Shown piece after piece: positions 1-7,003 of a DNA stretch of 64,000 nt. The stretch is from contig NZ_QAIK01000027.1 of NCBI RefSeq assembly GCF_003061005.1, positions 125,851 to 189,850 of the forward strand, given 5' to 3'. The notes under the pieces were generated by a model that had not been told where the DNA came from, did not search any database, and saw nothing but the letters and a program-made list of their open reading frames with translations. Position 1 is the first letter of the stretch. Each line of letters begins with the position of its first letter. The position numbers and the translations under genes are program-made. This DNA comes from Pseudomonas sp. HMWF021 (GTDB lineage Bacteria; Pseudomonadota; Gammaproteobacteria; Pseudomonadales; Pseudomonadaceae).

Positions 1-323
1 GCGCCTGAAGTCGGTCTACCTTTCCCCCAAGGATCTTCGGGCCACCCGGCAGGATGGCCTTTGAATTCGCTCGGTATGCCTTTTCTGTACGGGTTCGGAT
101 AGCGTTGTGCTGCGACGCTGCTGCCGACGTTACTGAATAGCCGGTTATCTATATCTACTGCCGCTGTAGATTCAATCACTACATCCATGTAGTCAGGAGA
201 GAAAAACTGTGCTGCCCATGCGTCGTAGGGCAAAGAGCGGTCAGAAGTTGAGGTACACCCGCTCAAAAGCAGTGCAAGCGACAATCTGCAAAAAGCGCTG
301 CAGGAGAAATATTTCTCAAACAT
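1..323 (-). CDS. DUF2931-like lipoprotein, 3' end beyond window
   Basis: Partial gene read on the minus strand from an ATG at 323 and open to the window edge (107 codons seen). The N terminus is a lipoprotein signal with lipobox LLLSGC, so the product should be an acylated envelope protein. The mature part carries LPYDAW, FFSPDYMDV and a PAGWPEDPWGK stretch, a pattern I associate with the DUF2931 family, which is often encoded beside T6SS effectors in Pseudomonas. Role as an immunity lipoprotein is inferred. No clear Shine-Dalgarno precedes the ATG; the frame upstream is open and joins a VgrG fragment, so the natural start could be this ATG or the VgrG ATG at 608. Confidence 0.6.
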   Translation of the reverse strand, partial: MFEKYFSCSAFCRLSLALLLSGCTSTSDRSLPYDAWAAQFFSPDYMDVVIESTAAVDIDNRLFSNVGSSVAAQRYPNPYRKGIPSEFKGHPAGWPEDPWGKGRPTSG

Positions 324-608
324 TAGGATGCACCACACGTATAAGGTTTTCGGCGGGGTGATTGATTCACCAACATCCACATCTTCGATGCGCCCGTGAA
401 TCCCCTCGTTGCTGAACCCGAACTGCAAAAACGCTGGCTGACTCAGCAGACCTTCCAGATCGATATCCGCTCGTTCGCTGACCAGCTCGACGCGGATCGC
501 GTACAGGCTGCTGATGCGTTCAGTGCCATCGAATGCGAGCACCTTGAAGTCGTGACGAACTCCGGGAATCTGCAGAGAAAAAGGCGCGCAACTGCCCGTA
601 CTGAACAT
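324..608 (-). pseudogene. vgrG 5' remnant joined in frame to the DUF2931 gene
   Basis: From the ATG at 608 (AAGGA placed 7 bases upstream) the minus strand encodes MFSTGSCAPFSLQIPGVRHD and then AFDGTERIS, ELVSE and LLSQPAFLQFG, which is the standard N-terminal gp27-like part of a VgrG. The similarity stops after about residue 82 (around position 363), where a VgrG would continue with a GKRLTRY-type segment. The frame then runs without a stop for 13 more codons into the lipoprotein ATG at 323. A full VgrG is 600-700 residues, so this is a truncated gene. It belongs to a different VgrG lineage from the intact copy at 23677, which begins MFNPANETHFSL. Confidence 0.75.
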
Positions 609-1321
609 ACGCTTGTCCTTAAGCCGGTAAGTCGATGCGCGGTGTTCGATCCTCCCTGATCGCCACGCGAAAAGAATTTGCCAAGGCAAGCTAGCAACGC
701 AGGAAATAAATTGATGTAAGAAGTATCTCTGTGATTTGTCAGAGCATTCCGGGCTGAAAGTGTTGTGCAGATTGAAGGAGATGGCTGTAGGAAAGTGCTT
801 CGATAATTATTGAGTTAGCACTGAAGTGCAGCATTTACGAGGTGCTGCAAGTTTCAGAAAAATGAAATGCCATCAGTTTGATGGCACTTTTGTTGTTGAA
901 TGTTGTCGCCCCTAATTCGTTTGTGAAATCCACTGTATTTTCGGAAGAGTCCTACTTCTATTTTTTTCGAGAGTTGTCATGCTTGCCGCCGCGTAATGCA
1001 GCGGACGTTCGGGCCGGTGCGCTCAGGCTGGATCGGGCCGCTCTGGATCAAGGGTTCTGCGGGGGTAGGGCAAATGTATGCAATATAAGTCGCTATCAGG
1101 GATCCCCCTGCAACATATAGGGCGATCTCCTACACACCCCACTGAACACTTCGTCTTGTTGTTTAATCAGATGCTTGCTAGTGGCCATCATAGTGATTAC
1201 GATGCGCCCACTTGAAAGAGCACATCTCAATTGGATGAGTCGCTGTACTGCTCTTCGATACTGTCCCGCGCCGCTGCAACTCCAATAGGCGCATGACCGT
1301 AATCCTGAATAAAGGCCATGG
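609..1321. other. Intergenic region upstream of tssA
   Basis: No convincing gene lies here; short open frames on both strands have unlikely composition and no family resemblance. It should contain the promoter for the plus-strand T6SS operon and the one for the minus-strand vgrG remnant. I see no good -24/-12 (RpoN) element with correct GG-N10-GC spacing upstream of tssA and no strong sigma-70 pair. A small hairpin at 868-886 is listed separately. Confidence 0.5.
866..895 (+). terminator. Possible small intrinsic terminator
   Basis: TGCCATC (868-874) and GATGGCA (880-886) form a 7-bp stem with a 5-base loop, followed by CTTTTGTTG. The T run is short. It may end an unseen short transcript in the vgrG-remnant/tssA gap. 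Confidence 0.4.
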
Positions 1322-2884
1322 ATGTCCTACTCAAGCAAACTTTCAGCCCATTACCTCGAACTCGCAAAAGTCTCTGTTTCCAAAGAGAATTTCGCGGGCG
1401 AAGACGTTCGTTTCTCGAGCGAATTCGAGGCGCTGGAAAGCGAGCTGGCCAAAGCCTCGTCGATGCACGAAAGCGGGCAGATCGACTGGCTGAAAATCCG
1501 CGAAAACAGTGAAAACCTGCTGCGTACCCAATCCAAGGATCTGCGTGTCGGCGCCTGGCTGACCTGGTCGCTGTACCAGCGCGAATCCTTCCCCGGGCTG
1601 CTGGCCGGCCTCGGTCTGCTGCACCATCTGTCGGAAAATCACTGGGCCGACGTTCATCCGCTCAAACCGCGCACCCGGGCTGCCGCCATCGGCTGGCTGG
1701 TGCCGCGTCTGGAGCAGGTACTCACCGAAAACATTGCGATCAAGGAACAGCTGCCGATGTTCCGGCAGTTGTCGGAGCACCTGGCCGGCCTCGATGCCGC
1801 CTGCACCGAGCACCTGGGCGACGACGCGCCGCTGCTGTTGCCGCTCTCGCGTCGCCTGAAAACCATGATCCAGCGTGCGGCCGACAATCAGCCGGCCCCT
1901 GGCGTGGTGGGCGCGGCGGTGGCGCAGGTCAAGCAGGCTGCGAGCCAGTTGCTCACCCCCGGCGCACCCATCGACAACGAAAAAGACGCCTACAAGGCCC
2001 TGCGCGCGCAGCAGGAAAGCGCGCGTCCGTTGTGCGCCTGGTGGCTCAAGCAAAAGGCCACCGACCTGCGCGCCCTGCGTCTGAACCGCACCTTGCTGTG
2101 GCTGCCGATCGACGCGGTGCCCGAGCGCAACGCCGAGCAGATCACCGTGTTGCGCGGTCTGCCGGTGGACAAACTCAAGCAGTACCAGGATCGCTTCGAT
2201 CAGGGCAAATACGCCGACCTGCTGGTGGAACTGGAGGCGAGCCTGGCGAAGGCGCCGTTCTGGTTCGATGGCCAGAGGATGGTCTGGGAATGTCTCCAGA
2301 ACCTCAACGCCGAGATGGCAATGCGCGAAGTGGAAATCCACTTCGCGCTTTTGGTTCAGCGCCTGCCCGGCATCATCGAATGTCGTTTCCATGACGGCGC
2401 GCCGTTTGCCGATCCGTCCACCCGGGCGTGGATCGCCGGCAATGTCATGCCGCATCTGCAAAGCGCCAGCGCGCCGCGCAAGGTTGAAACCGAAGACGCC
2501 GAGACCCAGCCCGCCTGGGAGAAGGCCCTGCAGGAAGTGCTGCCGCTGCTGCGCAAGGAAGGCCTGAAACCTGCTGTGCAAATCCTCAAGCAAGGGCTGC
2601 AAACGGCCCACGGTGGCCGCGAGCGGTTCTTTTGGCAGTTCGCCCTGGCCCGGCTGTGCTTCATGGCCAAGAAGTACGAACTGGCCAAGAACCAGCTCGA
2701 AACCCTCGATCAGACATTACAGGACTCAGGCCTGCACGCCTGGGAGCCCGATCTTGCATTGGAAGTGCTGCACCTGCTGCACAGTTGCTGCGAGCTGTTG
2801 CCGCAGAACCATGCAGTGCGTGAACGCAAGGAAGAGATTTATCGCAGGCTGTGCCACCTCGATCTCGAAGTGGTACTCGAATAG
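1322..2884 (+). CDS. tssA: TssA, T6SS cap/assembly protein (VasJ-type C terminus)
   Basis: A 520-residue protein with an ImpA-type N-terminal domain (about residues 10-135, with GAWLTWSLYQRESFPGLLAG and HWADVHPLKPRTRAAA) and a helical C-terminal region (about 390-510, LARLCFMAKKYELAKNQLE) typical of the VasJ class. TssA proteins coordinate sheath and tube growth at the baseplate or distal end of the T6SS. AAAGG at 1311-1315 supports the ATG at 1322 over an out-of-frame ATG at 1318. It is the first gene of the operon, matching hsiA2 in the P. aeruginosa H2 cluster. High-GC codon use matches the rest of the structural operon. Confidence 0.93.
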   Translation: MSYSSKLSAHYLELAKVSVSKENFAGEDVRFSSEFEALESELAKASSMHESGQIDWLKIRENSENLLRTQSKDLRVGAWLTWSLYQRESFPGLLAGLGLLHHLSENHWADVHPLKPRTRAAAIGWLVPRLEQVLTENIAIKEQLPMFRQLSEHLAGLDAACTEHLGDDAPLLLPLSRRLKTMIQRAADNQPAPGVVGAAVAQVKQAASQLLTPGAPIDNEKDAYKALRAQQESARPLCAWWLKQKATDLRALRLNRTLLWLPIDAVPERNAEQITVLRGLPVDKLKQYQDRFDQGKYADLLVELEASLAKAPFWFDGQRMVWECLQNLNAEMAMREVEIHFALLVQRLPGIIECRFHDGAPFADPSTRAWIAGNVMPHLQSASAPRKVETEDAETQPAWEKALQEVLPLLRKEGLKPAVQILKQGLQTAHGGRERFFWQFALARLCFMAKKYELAKNQLETLDQTLQDSGLHAWEPDLALEVLHLLHSCCELLPQNHAVRERKEEIYRRLCHLDLEVVLE

Positions 2885-2916
2885 GCCCCAGGGCCACAAC
2901 CGCAAGGAGAAAAGCC

Positions 2917-3420
2917 ATGGCCAAAGAAGGCTCGGTAGCCCCCAAGGAACGCATCAACGTCACCTTCAAACCCGCCACCGGCGGTGCTCAGGAAGAGATT
3001 GAACTGCCGCTGAAGCTGCTGGCAATCGGTGACTACACCCACCGCAAGGACGATCGCAAAATCGAAGATCGCAAGCCGATCAGCATCGACAAGGTGACCT
3101 TCGACGAAGTGTTGGCCAAGCAGGAACTGGGTCTGACGCTGAGCGTGCCGAACCGTCTGCAGGAAGATGGCGAGGCCGACGAGCTGGCTGTGCAACTGCG
3201 CGTCAATTCGATGAAGGACTTCAACCCGGCCAGCCTGGTCGAGCAAGTGCCTGAGCTGAAAAAACTGATGGAACTGCGCGATGCGCTGGTGGCCCTCAAA
3301 GGCCCGCTGGGTAACGCACCTGCGTTCCGTAAAGCGATCGAAGGCGTGCTCGCCGACGACGAATCCCGCGGTCGCGTACTCGGTGAGCTGGGCCTGAACG
3401 CCGCAGCCCCGGACGCCTGA
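2917..3420 (+). CDS. tssB: TssB, contractile sheath small subunit
   Basis: A 167-residue protein beginning MAKEGSVAPKERINVTFKP. The ERINVTFKPATGGAQEEIELPLK start and the later KPISIDKVTFDEVLAKQ and SMKDFNPASLVEQVPELKKL segments are hallmarks of the TssB/VipA sheath subunit, which dimerises with TssC to build the contractile sheath around the Hcp tube. An earlier in-frame start at 2851 would overlap tssA; the ATG at 2917 has AAGGAG at 2904-2909 and gives the family's usual length. It sits 32 bases after tssA and 25 before tssC. Confidence 0.96.
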   Translation: MAKEGSVAPKERINVTFKPATGGAQEEIELPLKLLAIGDYTHRKDDRKIEDRKPISIDKVTFDEVLAKQELGLTLSVPNRLQEDGEADELAVQLRVNSMKDFNPASLVEQVPELKKLMELRDALVALKGPLGNAPAFRKAIEGVLADDESRGRVLGELGLNAAAPDA

Positions 3421-3445
3421 GACTCCAGCCAAGGAAGCCAACACA

Positions 3446-4921
3446 ATGAGCACTAGCGCAGCACAAGAGAAGAGCGCCGAAAGCGGCGAATACAGCATTC
3501 TCGACAGCATCATCGCCGAAACCCGTCTGACGCCGGACGACGAAGCCTACGACATCGCCAAGCGTGGCGTGTCGGCGTTCATCGAAGAACTGCTCAAGCC
3601 GCAGAACAACGGTGAGCCGGTCAAGAAGGCCATGGTTGACCGCATGATCGCCGAGATCGATGCCAAGCTCAGCCGCCAGATGGACGAAATCCTGCACCAC
3701 CCGGATTTCCAGGCGCTGGAATCGTCGTGGCGTGGCCTGCAGTTGCTGGTCGACCGCACCAACTTCCGCGAAAACATCAAGATCGAAATCCTCAACGTCT
3801 CCAAAGAAGACCTGCTGGACGATTTCGAAGACTCGCCGGAAGTCATGCAGTCGGGCCTGTACAAGCACATTTACACCGCTGAATACGGCCAGTTCGGTGG
3901 TCAGCCGGTGGGCGCGATCATCGCCAACTACTTCATGTCCCCAAGCTCGCCGGACGTGAAACTGATGCAGTACGTGGCCAGCGTATCCTGCATGTCCCAC
4001 GCGCCGTTCATCGCCGCCGCCGGCCCGAAATTCTTCGGTCTGGAAAGCTTCACCGGCCTGCCGGATCTGAAAGATCTGAAAGACCACTTCGAAGGCCCGC
4101 AATTCGCCAAATGGCAGAGCTTCCGTACTTCGGAAGACTCCCGTTACGTTGGCCTGACCGTGCCGCGTTTCCTGCTGCGCAACCCGTACGATCCGGAAGA
4201 AAACCCGGTCAAGTCGTTCGTGTACAAGGAAACCGTTGCCAACAGCCACGAGCACTACCTGTGGGGCAACACCGCTTTCGCGTTCGGCACCAAACTGACC
4301 GACAGCTTCGCCAAATTCCGCTGGTGCCCGAACATCATCGGCCCACAGAGCGGTGGCGCGGTTGAAGACCTGCCGCTGCACCACTTCGAAAGCATGGGCG
4401 AAATCGAAACCAAGATTCCTACGGAAGTTCTGGTTTCCGACCGTCGTGAATACGAACTGGCAGAGGAAGGCTTCATTTCCCTGACCATGCGCAAAGGCTC
4501 CGACAACGCGGCGTTCTTCTCCGCCAGCTCGGTGCAGAAACCGAAGTTCTTCGGCATCAGCGCAGAAGGCAAGGCGGCAGAGCTGAACTACAAGCTCGGC
4601 ACCCAACTGCCGTACATGATGATCGTCAACCGCCTGGCTCACTACTTGAAAGTGCTGCAGCGCGAGCAACTCGGTTCGTGGAAAGAGCGTACCGACCTCG
4701 AGCTGGAACTGAACAAGTGGATTCGCCAGTACGTCGCCGACCAGGAAAACCCGAGCGCCGAAGTGCGTGGCCGTCGTCCGCTGCGCGCTGCGCAAGTGAT
4801 CGTCAGCGACGTTGAAGGCGAGCCGGGCTGGTACCGCGTCAGCTTGAACGTGCGTCCGCACTTCAAGTACATGGGTGCCGATTTCACCCTGTCGCTGGTT
4901 GGCAAGCTGGACAAAGAGTAA
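3446..4921 (+). CDS. tssC: TssC, contractile sheath large subunit
   Basis: A 491-residue TssC/VipB. Recognisable blocks include the early IDAKLSRQMDEILHHPDFQALE segment (residues about 70-92), RGLQLLVDRTNF and the C-terminal DVEGEPGWYRVSLNVRPHFKYMGA motif. With TssB it forms the sheath whose contraction drives the spike. Length is normal for the family. AAGGAAG lies about 10 bases upstream of the ATG. The gene continues the operon with a 25-base gap from tssB and a 9-base gap to tssE. Confidence 0.97.
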   Translation: MSTSAAQEKSAESGEYSILDSIIAETRLTPDDEAYDIAKRGVSAFIEELLKPQNNGEPVKKAMVDRMIAEIDAKLSRQMDEILHHPDFQALESSWRGLQLLVDRTNFRENIKIEILNVSKEDLLDDFEDSPEVMQSGLYKHIYTAEYGQFGGQPVGAIIANYFMSPSSPDVKLMQYVASVSCMSHAPFIAAAGPKFFGLESFTGLPDLKDLKDHFEGPQFAKWQSFRTSEDSRYVGLTVPRFLLRNPYDPEENPVKSFVYKETVANSHEHYLWGNTAFAFGTKLTDSFAKFRWCPNIIGPQSGGAVEDLPLHHFESMGEIETKIPTEVLVSDRREYELAEEGFISLTMRKGSDNAAFFSASSVQKPKFFGISAEGKAAELNYKLGTQLPYMMIVNRLAHYLKVLQREQLGSWKERTDLELELNKWIRQYVADQENPSAEVRGRRPLRAAQVIVSDVEGEPGWYRVSLNVRPHFKYMGADFTLSLVGKLDKE

Positions 4922-4930
4922 GAGCGACTC

Positions 4931-5338
4931 ATGGACGGATACGGCAGCCTGTTCGAGCGCCTCAACGGCGACGCGCAACTACGCAAGGGCAACAGCCTCG
5001 AGGCTTGTGCCATGGCGTCAGTGGCTGCCCATCTGGCCAAAATGCTCAGCACCCGGGCCGGCAGCGTGCAAACGCTGGCCGACTACGGGTTGCCCGATCT
5101 CAATGACATGCGCCTGAGCCTTCACGACTCCCTGAGTCAGGCCCGTCTGGCCATCGAAAACTTCATCGAAGCCTACGAGCCGCGCCTGAGCAACGTGCGT
5201 GTCATTTCCCTGCCGCGTGACCACGACCAGTTACGGCTGGCCTTCAGCATCGAAGGCCTGCTGGAAGTCGAGGGTTTCAAGCGTCAGGTCAGTTTTTCCG
5301 CGCGCCTGGATGGCAGCGGTCAAGTGAAGGTCACCTAA
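4931..5338 (+). CDS. tssE: TssE, gp25-like baseplate subunit
   Basis: A 135-residue protein beginning MDGYGSLFERLNGD, with the gp25/lysozyme-like fold signature region DYGLPDLNDMRLSLHDSLSQ (about 55-75), IENFIEAYEPRLSNVRV and FSIEGLLEVEG. TssE is the wedge component of the T6SS baseplate; despite the fold name it is not a lysozyme. Size and position after tssC match HsiF2-type proteins. The Shine-Dalgarno is weak, consistent with coupling to tssC 9 bases upstream. Confidence 0.94.
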   Translation: MDGYGSLFERLNGDAQLRKGNSLEACAMASVAAHLAKMLSTRAGSVQTLADYGLPDLNDMRLSLHDSLSQARLAIENFIEAYEPRLSNVRVISLPRDHDQLRLAFSIEGLLEVEGFKRQVSFSARLDGSGQVKVT

Positions 5339-5349
5339 GGAGATTCCCG

Positions 5350-5862
5350 ATGTCTGGCAAACCCGCAGCACGCGTATCCGACCCCACCGCTTGCCCACTA
5401 CCAGGCCACGGCACCAACCCGATCGCCGCCGGTTCCGGCGACGTGTTCTTCGACGGCCTCGCGGCCGCCCGCCAAGGCGATGCCTCGGCGTGTGGTGGTG
5501 CGATGGTTGGCGATCTGGCGACCACGGTTCTGATCAATGGCAAACCGGCTGCGACCGTAGGCTCGGTTGGTGCTCACGGCAACAAGGTCACGGCAGGTTC
5601 CGGGACGGTGATTATCGGTAATTCGCACTCGCCGGCGCCGTTTGTGCCGCCGTTGCCATTAATGCTTTTCTCCCACACGCAGCATGTAGTGATGGAAGAT
5701 CAGGATGGAAATCCTCTTCAAGATATTCCCTATCAAATTACAACAGCTAAGGGGAAAGTTATTACTGGACAGAGCGACGCAATGGGTAGAACCCAGTTGG
5801 TCGGAGGAGAGGCAGGAGAAACCTTCGACTTTCATGCGGCTACTGATGGGGCAGTGGTATGA
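5350..5862 (+). CDS. PAAR-domain spike tip with a C-terminal beta extension
   Basis: A 170-residue protein starting MSGKPAARVSDPTACPLPGH. Residues about 1-95 form a PAAR domain: repeated short glycine-rich strands (GSGDVFFDGLAAARQGD, VLINGKPAATVG, VTAGSGTVIIGN) that sharpen the VgrG trimer. Residues about 105-165 (VVMEDQDGNPLQDIPYQI, GRTQLVGGEAGETF) look like the transthyretin/Ig-like extension common between PAAR and toxin domains, but no toxin follows in this chain. AAGGAGA precedes the ATG. Base composition turns AT-rich near 5660, inside the gene, marking a junction between core and acquired DNA. The stop overlaps the next ATG (ATGA), so the cargo gene is translationally coupled. Confidence 0.88.
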   Translation: MSGKPAARVSDPTACPLPGHGTNPIAAGSGDVFFDGLAAARQGDASACGGAMVGDLATTVLINGKPAATVGSVGAHGNKVTAGSGTVIIGNSHSPAPFVPPLPLMLFSHTQHVVMEDQDGNPLQDIPYQITTAKGKVITGQSDAMGRTQLVGGEAGETFDFHAATDGAVV

Positions 5863-6662
5863 GTGCAGAAGTGTTGTCGATGTTAATGGCTCGTTCAGTA
5901 GCATTAACGCCTAAGGCGGATAAAACTCCAAAAAAAGTTACGTATAAGGTTTTTTGGAAAACAACAGATTTCTGGACGGAAGCGCATATTGCGGATTACC
6001 ACAAAGAAGCCCCTGAAATTGCAGAGCGCTTAATCGTGGAGAAGTACTGGACGAAAGATGGAGGTATTAAAGGAAATAAATTCACATGCGAGGACTTTGC
6101 TCTAAGGTTGCTCTGTGAGTTTGCTTCTAAGCGAGGGTTGCCGGTTAAACTTAAAACTGGTGTAAGAACGTACCGGAATATGGAGAACTATGCCGCTGCG
6201 GAGCATGATCGCTACGTTTCGCATATGTATGGTTTTTGCGAGATGGTTATGTTGACTTATGGTGCACCAGATATGCAGCGTGTCGGCGTTAACACAACAT
6301 CGATCGAAACGGCTGAAGCTTTGCTGCCTGGGGACATCCTCGCACAAGCCTTAGATCGGCCAAAAGATATAGCGCACCATATTCAAATTGCCATAGCTGT
6401 CAGCGATTCGAAAATCGAAATCAGACAGGGAAACACTGGTGGCATAAGCGTTCGTCCTTTCACCACGGTTCAAAAGTGGTTGGGCTCGAATATGGCTGAC
6501 CCTCAAAACTCTGGTTACGCAGGGATGCCTATCGAAAAGGGCAACTACACGAAGTCAGGTATAGGGTGGACGTACCGAAATGAGAGTACAGGCTCAATGG
6601 CTGAAGACTTCTTGAAAAAATTCCTGTTCTATCGCTGGAATTTTTTGGAGTTTAATAAATGA
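5859..6662 (+). CDS. Candidate T6SS effector, NlpC/P60-like cysteine hydrolase
   Basis: A 267-residue AT-rich gene coupled to the PAAR gene. I do not recognise a named family with certainty. Cys77 sits at the head of a helix (TCEDFALRLL), followed by an LLPGDIL block (about 156-161) and HHIQIAIAV with His173/His174. The order Cys-helix, GD-turn, His-strand is that of NlpC/P60 and related papain-fold peptidases or amidases. By position it should be cargo for the PAAR tip and might cut peptidoglycan in target cells; this is inference. No signal peptide or membrane segment is seen, as expected for cargo loaded on a spike. Other papain-fold activities such as acyltransfer or deamidation remain possible. 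Confidence 0.6.
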   Translation: MSAEVLSMLMARSVALTPKADKTPKKVTYKVFWKTTDFWTEAHIADYHKEAPEIAERLIVEKYWTKDGGIKGNKFTCEDFALRLLCEFASKRGLPVKLKTGVRTYRNMENYAAAEHDRYVSHMYGFCEMVMLTYGAPDMQRVGVNTTSIETAEALLPGDILAQALDRPKDIAHHIQIAIAVSDSKIEIRQGNTGGISVRPFTTVQKWLGSNMADPQNSGYAGMPIEKGNYTKSGIGWTYRNESTGSMAEDFLKKFLFYRWNFLEFNK

Positions 6663-6865
6663 CCATCCAAGACTATTTTGCAAGTGTCGCAGATAGTGAT
6701 CTATTTGGTCTTTTGGCAATCGTTTGTCTTTTGGTTGCTTTCCTTGGTTGCTTTTCAAAGTTGCGTCGGTCACGTTTTCATAAAATCATGATGTATGTTT
6801 GTGTGTTGATAGTACCTGTTATGCATTTGCTGGGTACTTATTTTTTGAATCAAGCGCCGGCATGA
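6659..6865 (+). CDS. Small two-helix membrane protein, candidate immunity protein
   Basis: A 68-residue protein whose ATG overlaps the stop of the preceding gene (ATGA). It has two hydrophobic helices, LFGLLAIVCLLVAFLGC (about 15-31) and MMYVCVLIVPVMHLLGTYF (about 44-62), separated by a basic loop KLRRSRFHK. The gene is AT-rich like its neighbour. Directly downstream of a putative effector, the likely job is self-protection, but a membrane immunity protein for a periplasmic cell-wall hydrolase would be unusual, so a chaperone or a membrane-acting toxin partner is also possible. Confidence 0.55.
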   Translation: MTIQDYFASVADSDLFGLLAIVCLLVAFLGCFSKLRRSRFHKIMMYVCVLIVPVMHLLGTYFLNQAPA

Positions 6866-7003
6866 GAAGGCTTAGCCTTGGCTTTGGTCGGAGTTGCGGC
6901 GCTGGAAGTTTCGCACGCTTGGCTATTGGTCAGTTGATCATCAGTCGTAGTTGTTCACGTACTGCGGCAAATACACTTAAATTCATGATCAGGCAGTTAG
7001 TCC

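Noticed and set aside
878..1120. 80-codon plus-strand frame upstream of tssA
   Set aside because: It begins within a terminator-like hairpin and resembles nothing; probably non-coding.
1343..2611. Long minus-strand open frame of 422 codons antisense to tssA
   Set aside because: Composition is that of a GC-rich shadow frame and the plus strand is a clear TssA.
5850..5862. PAAR gene and following effector gene as one gene split by a frameshift
   Set aside because: The ATGA overlap is the same coupling used elsewhere in the operon, and each protein has a sensible start and end.
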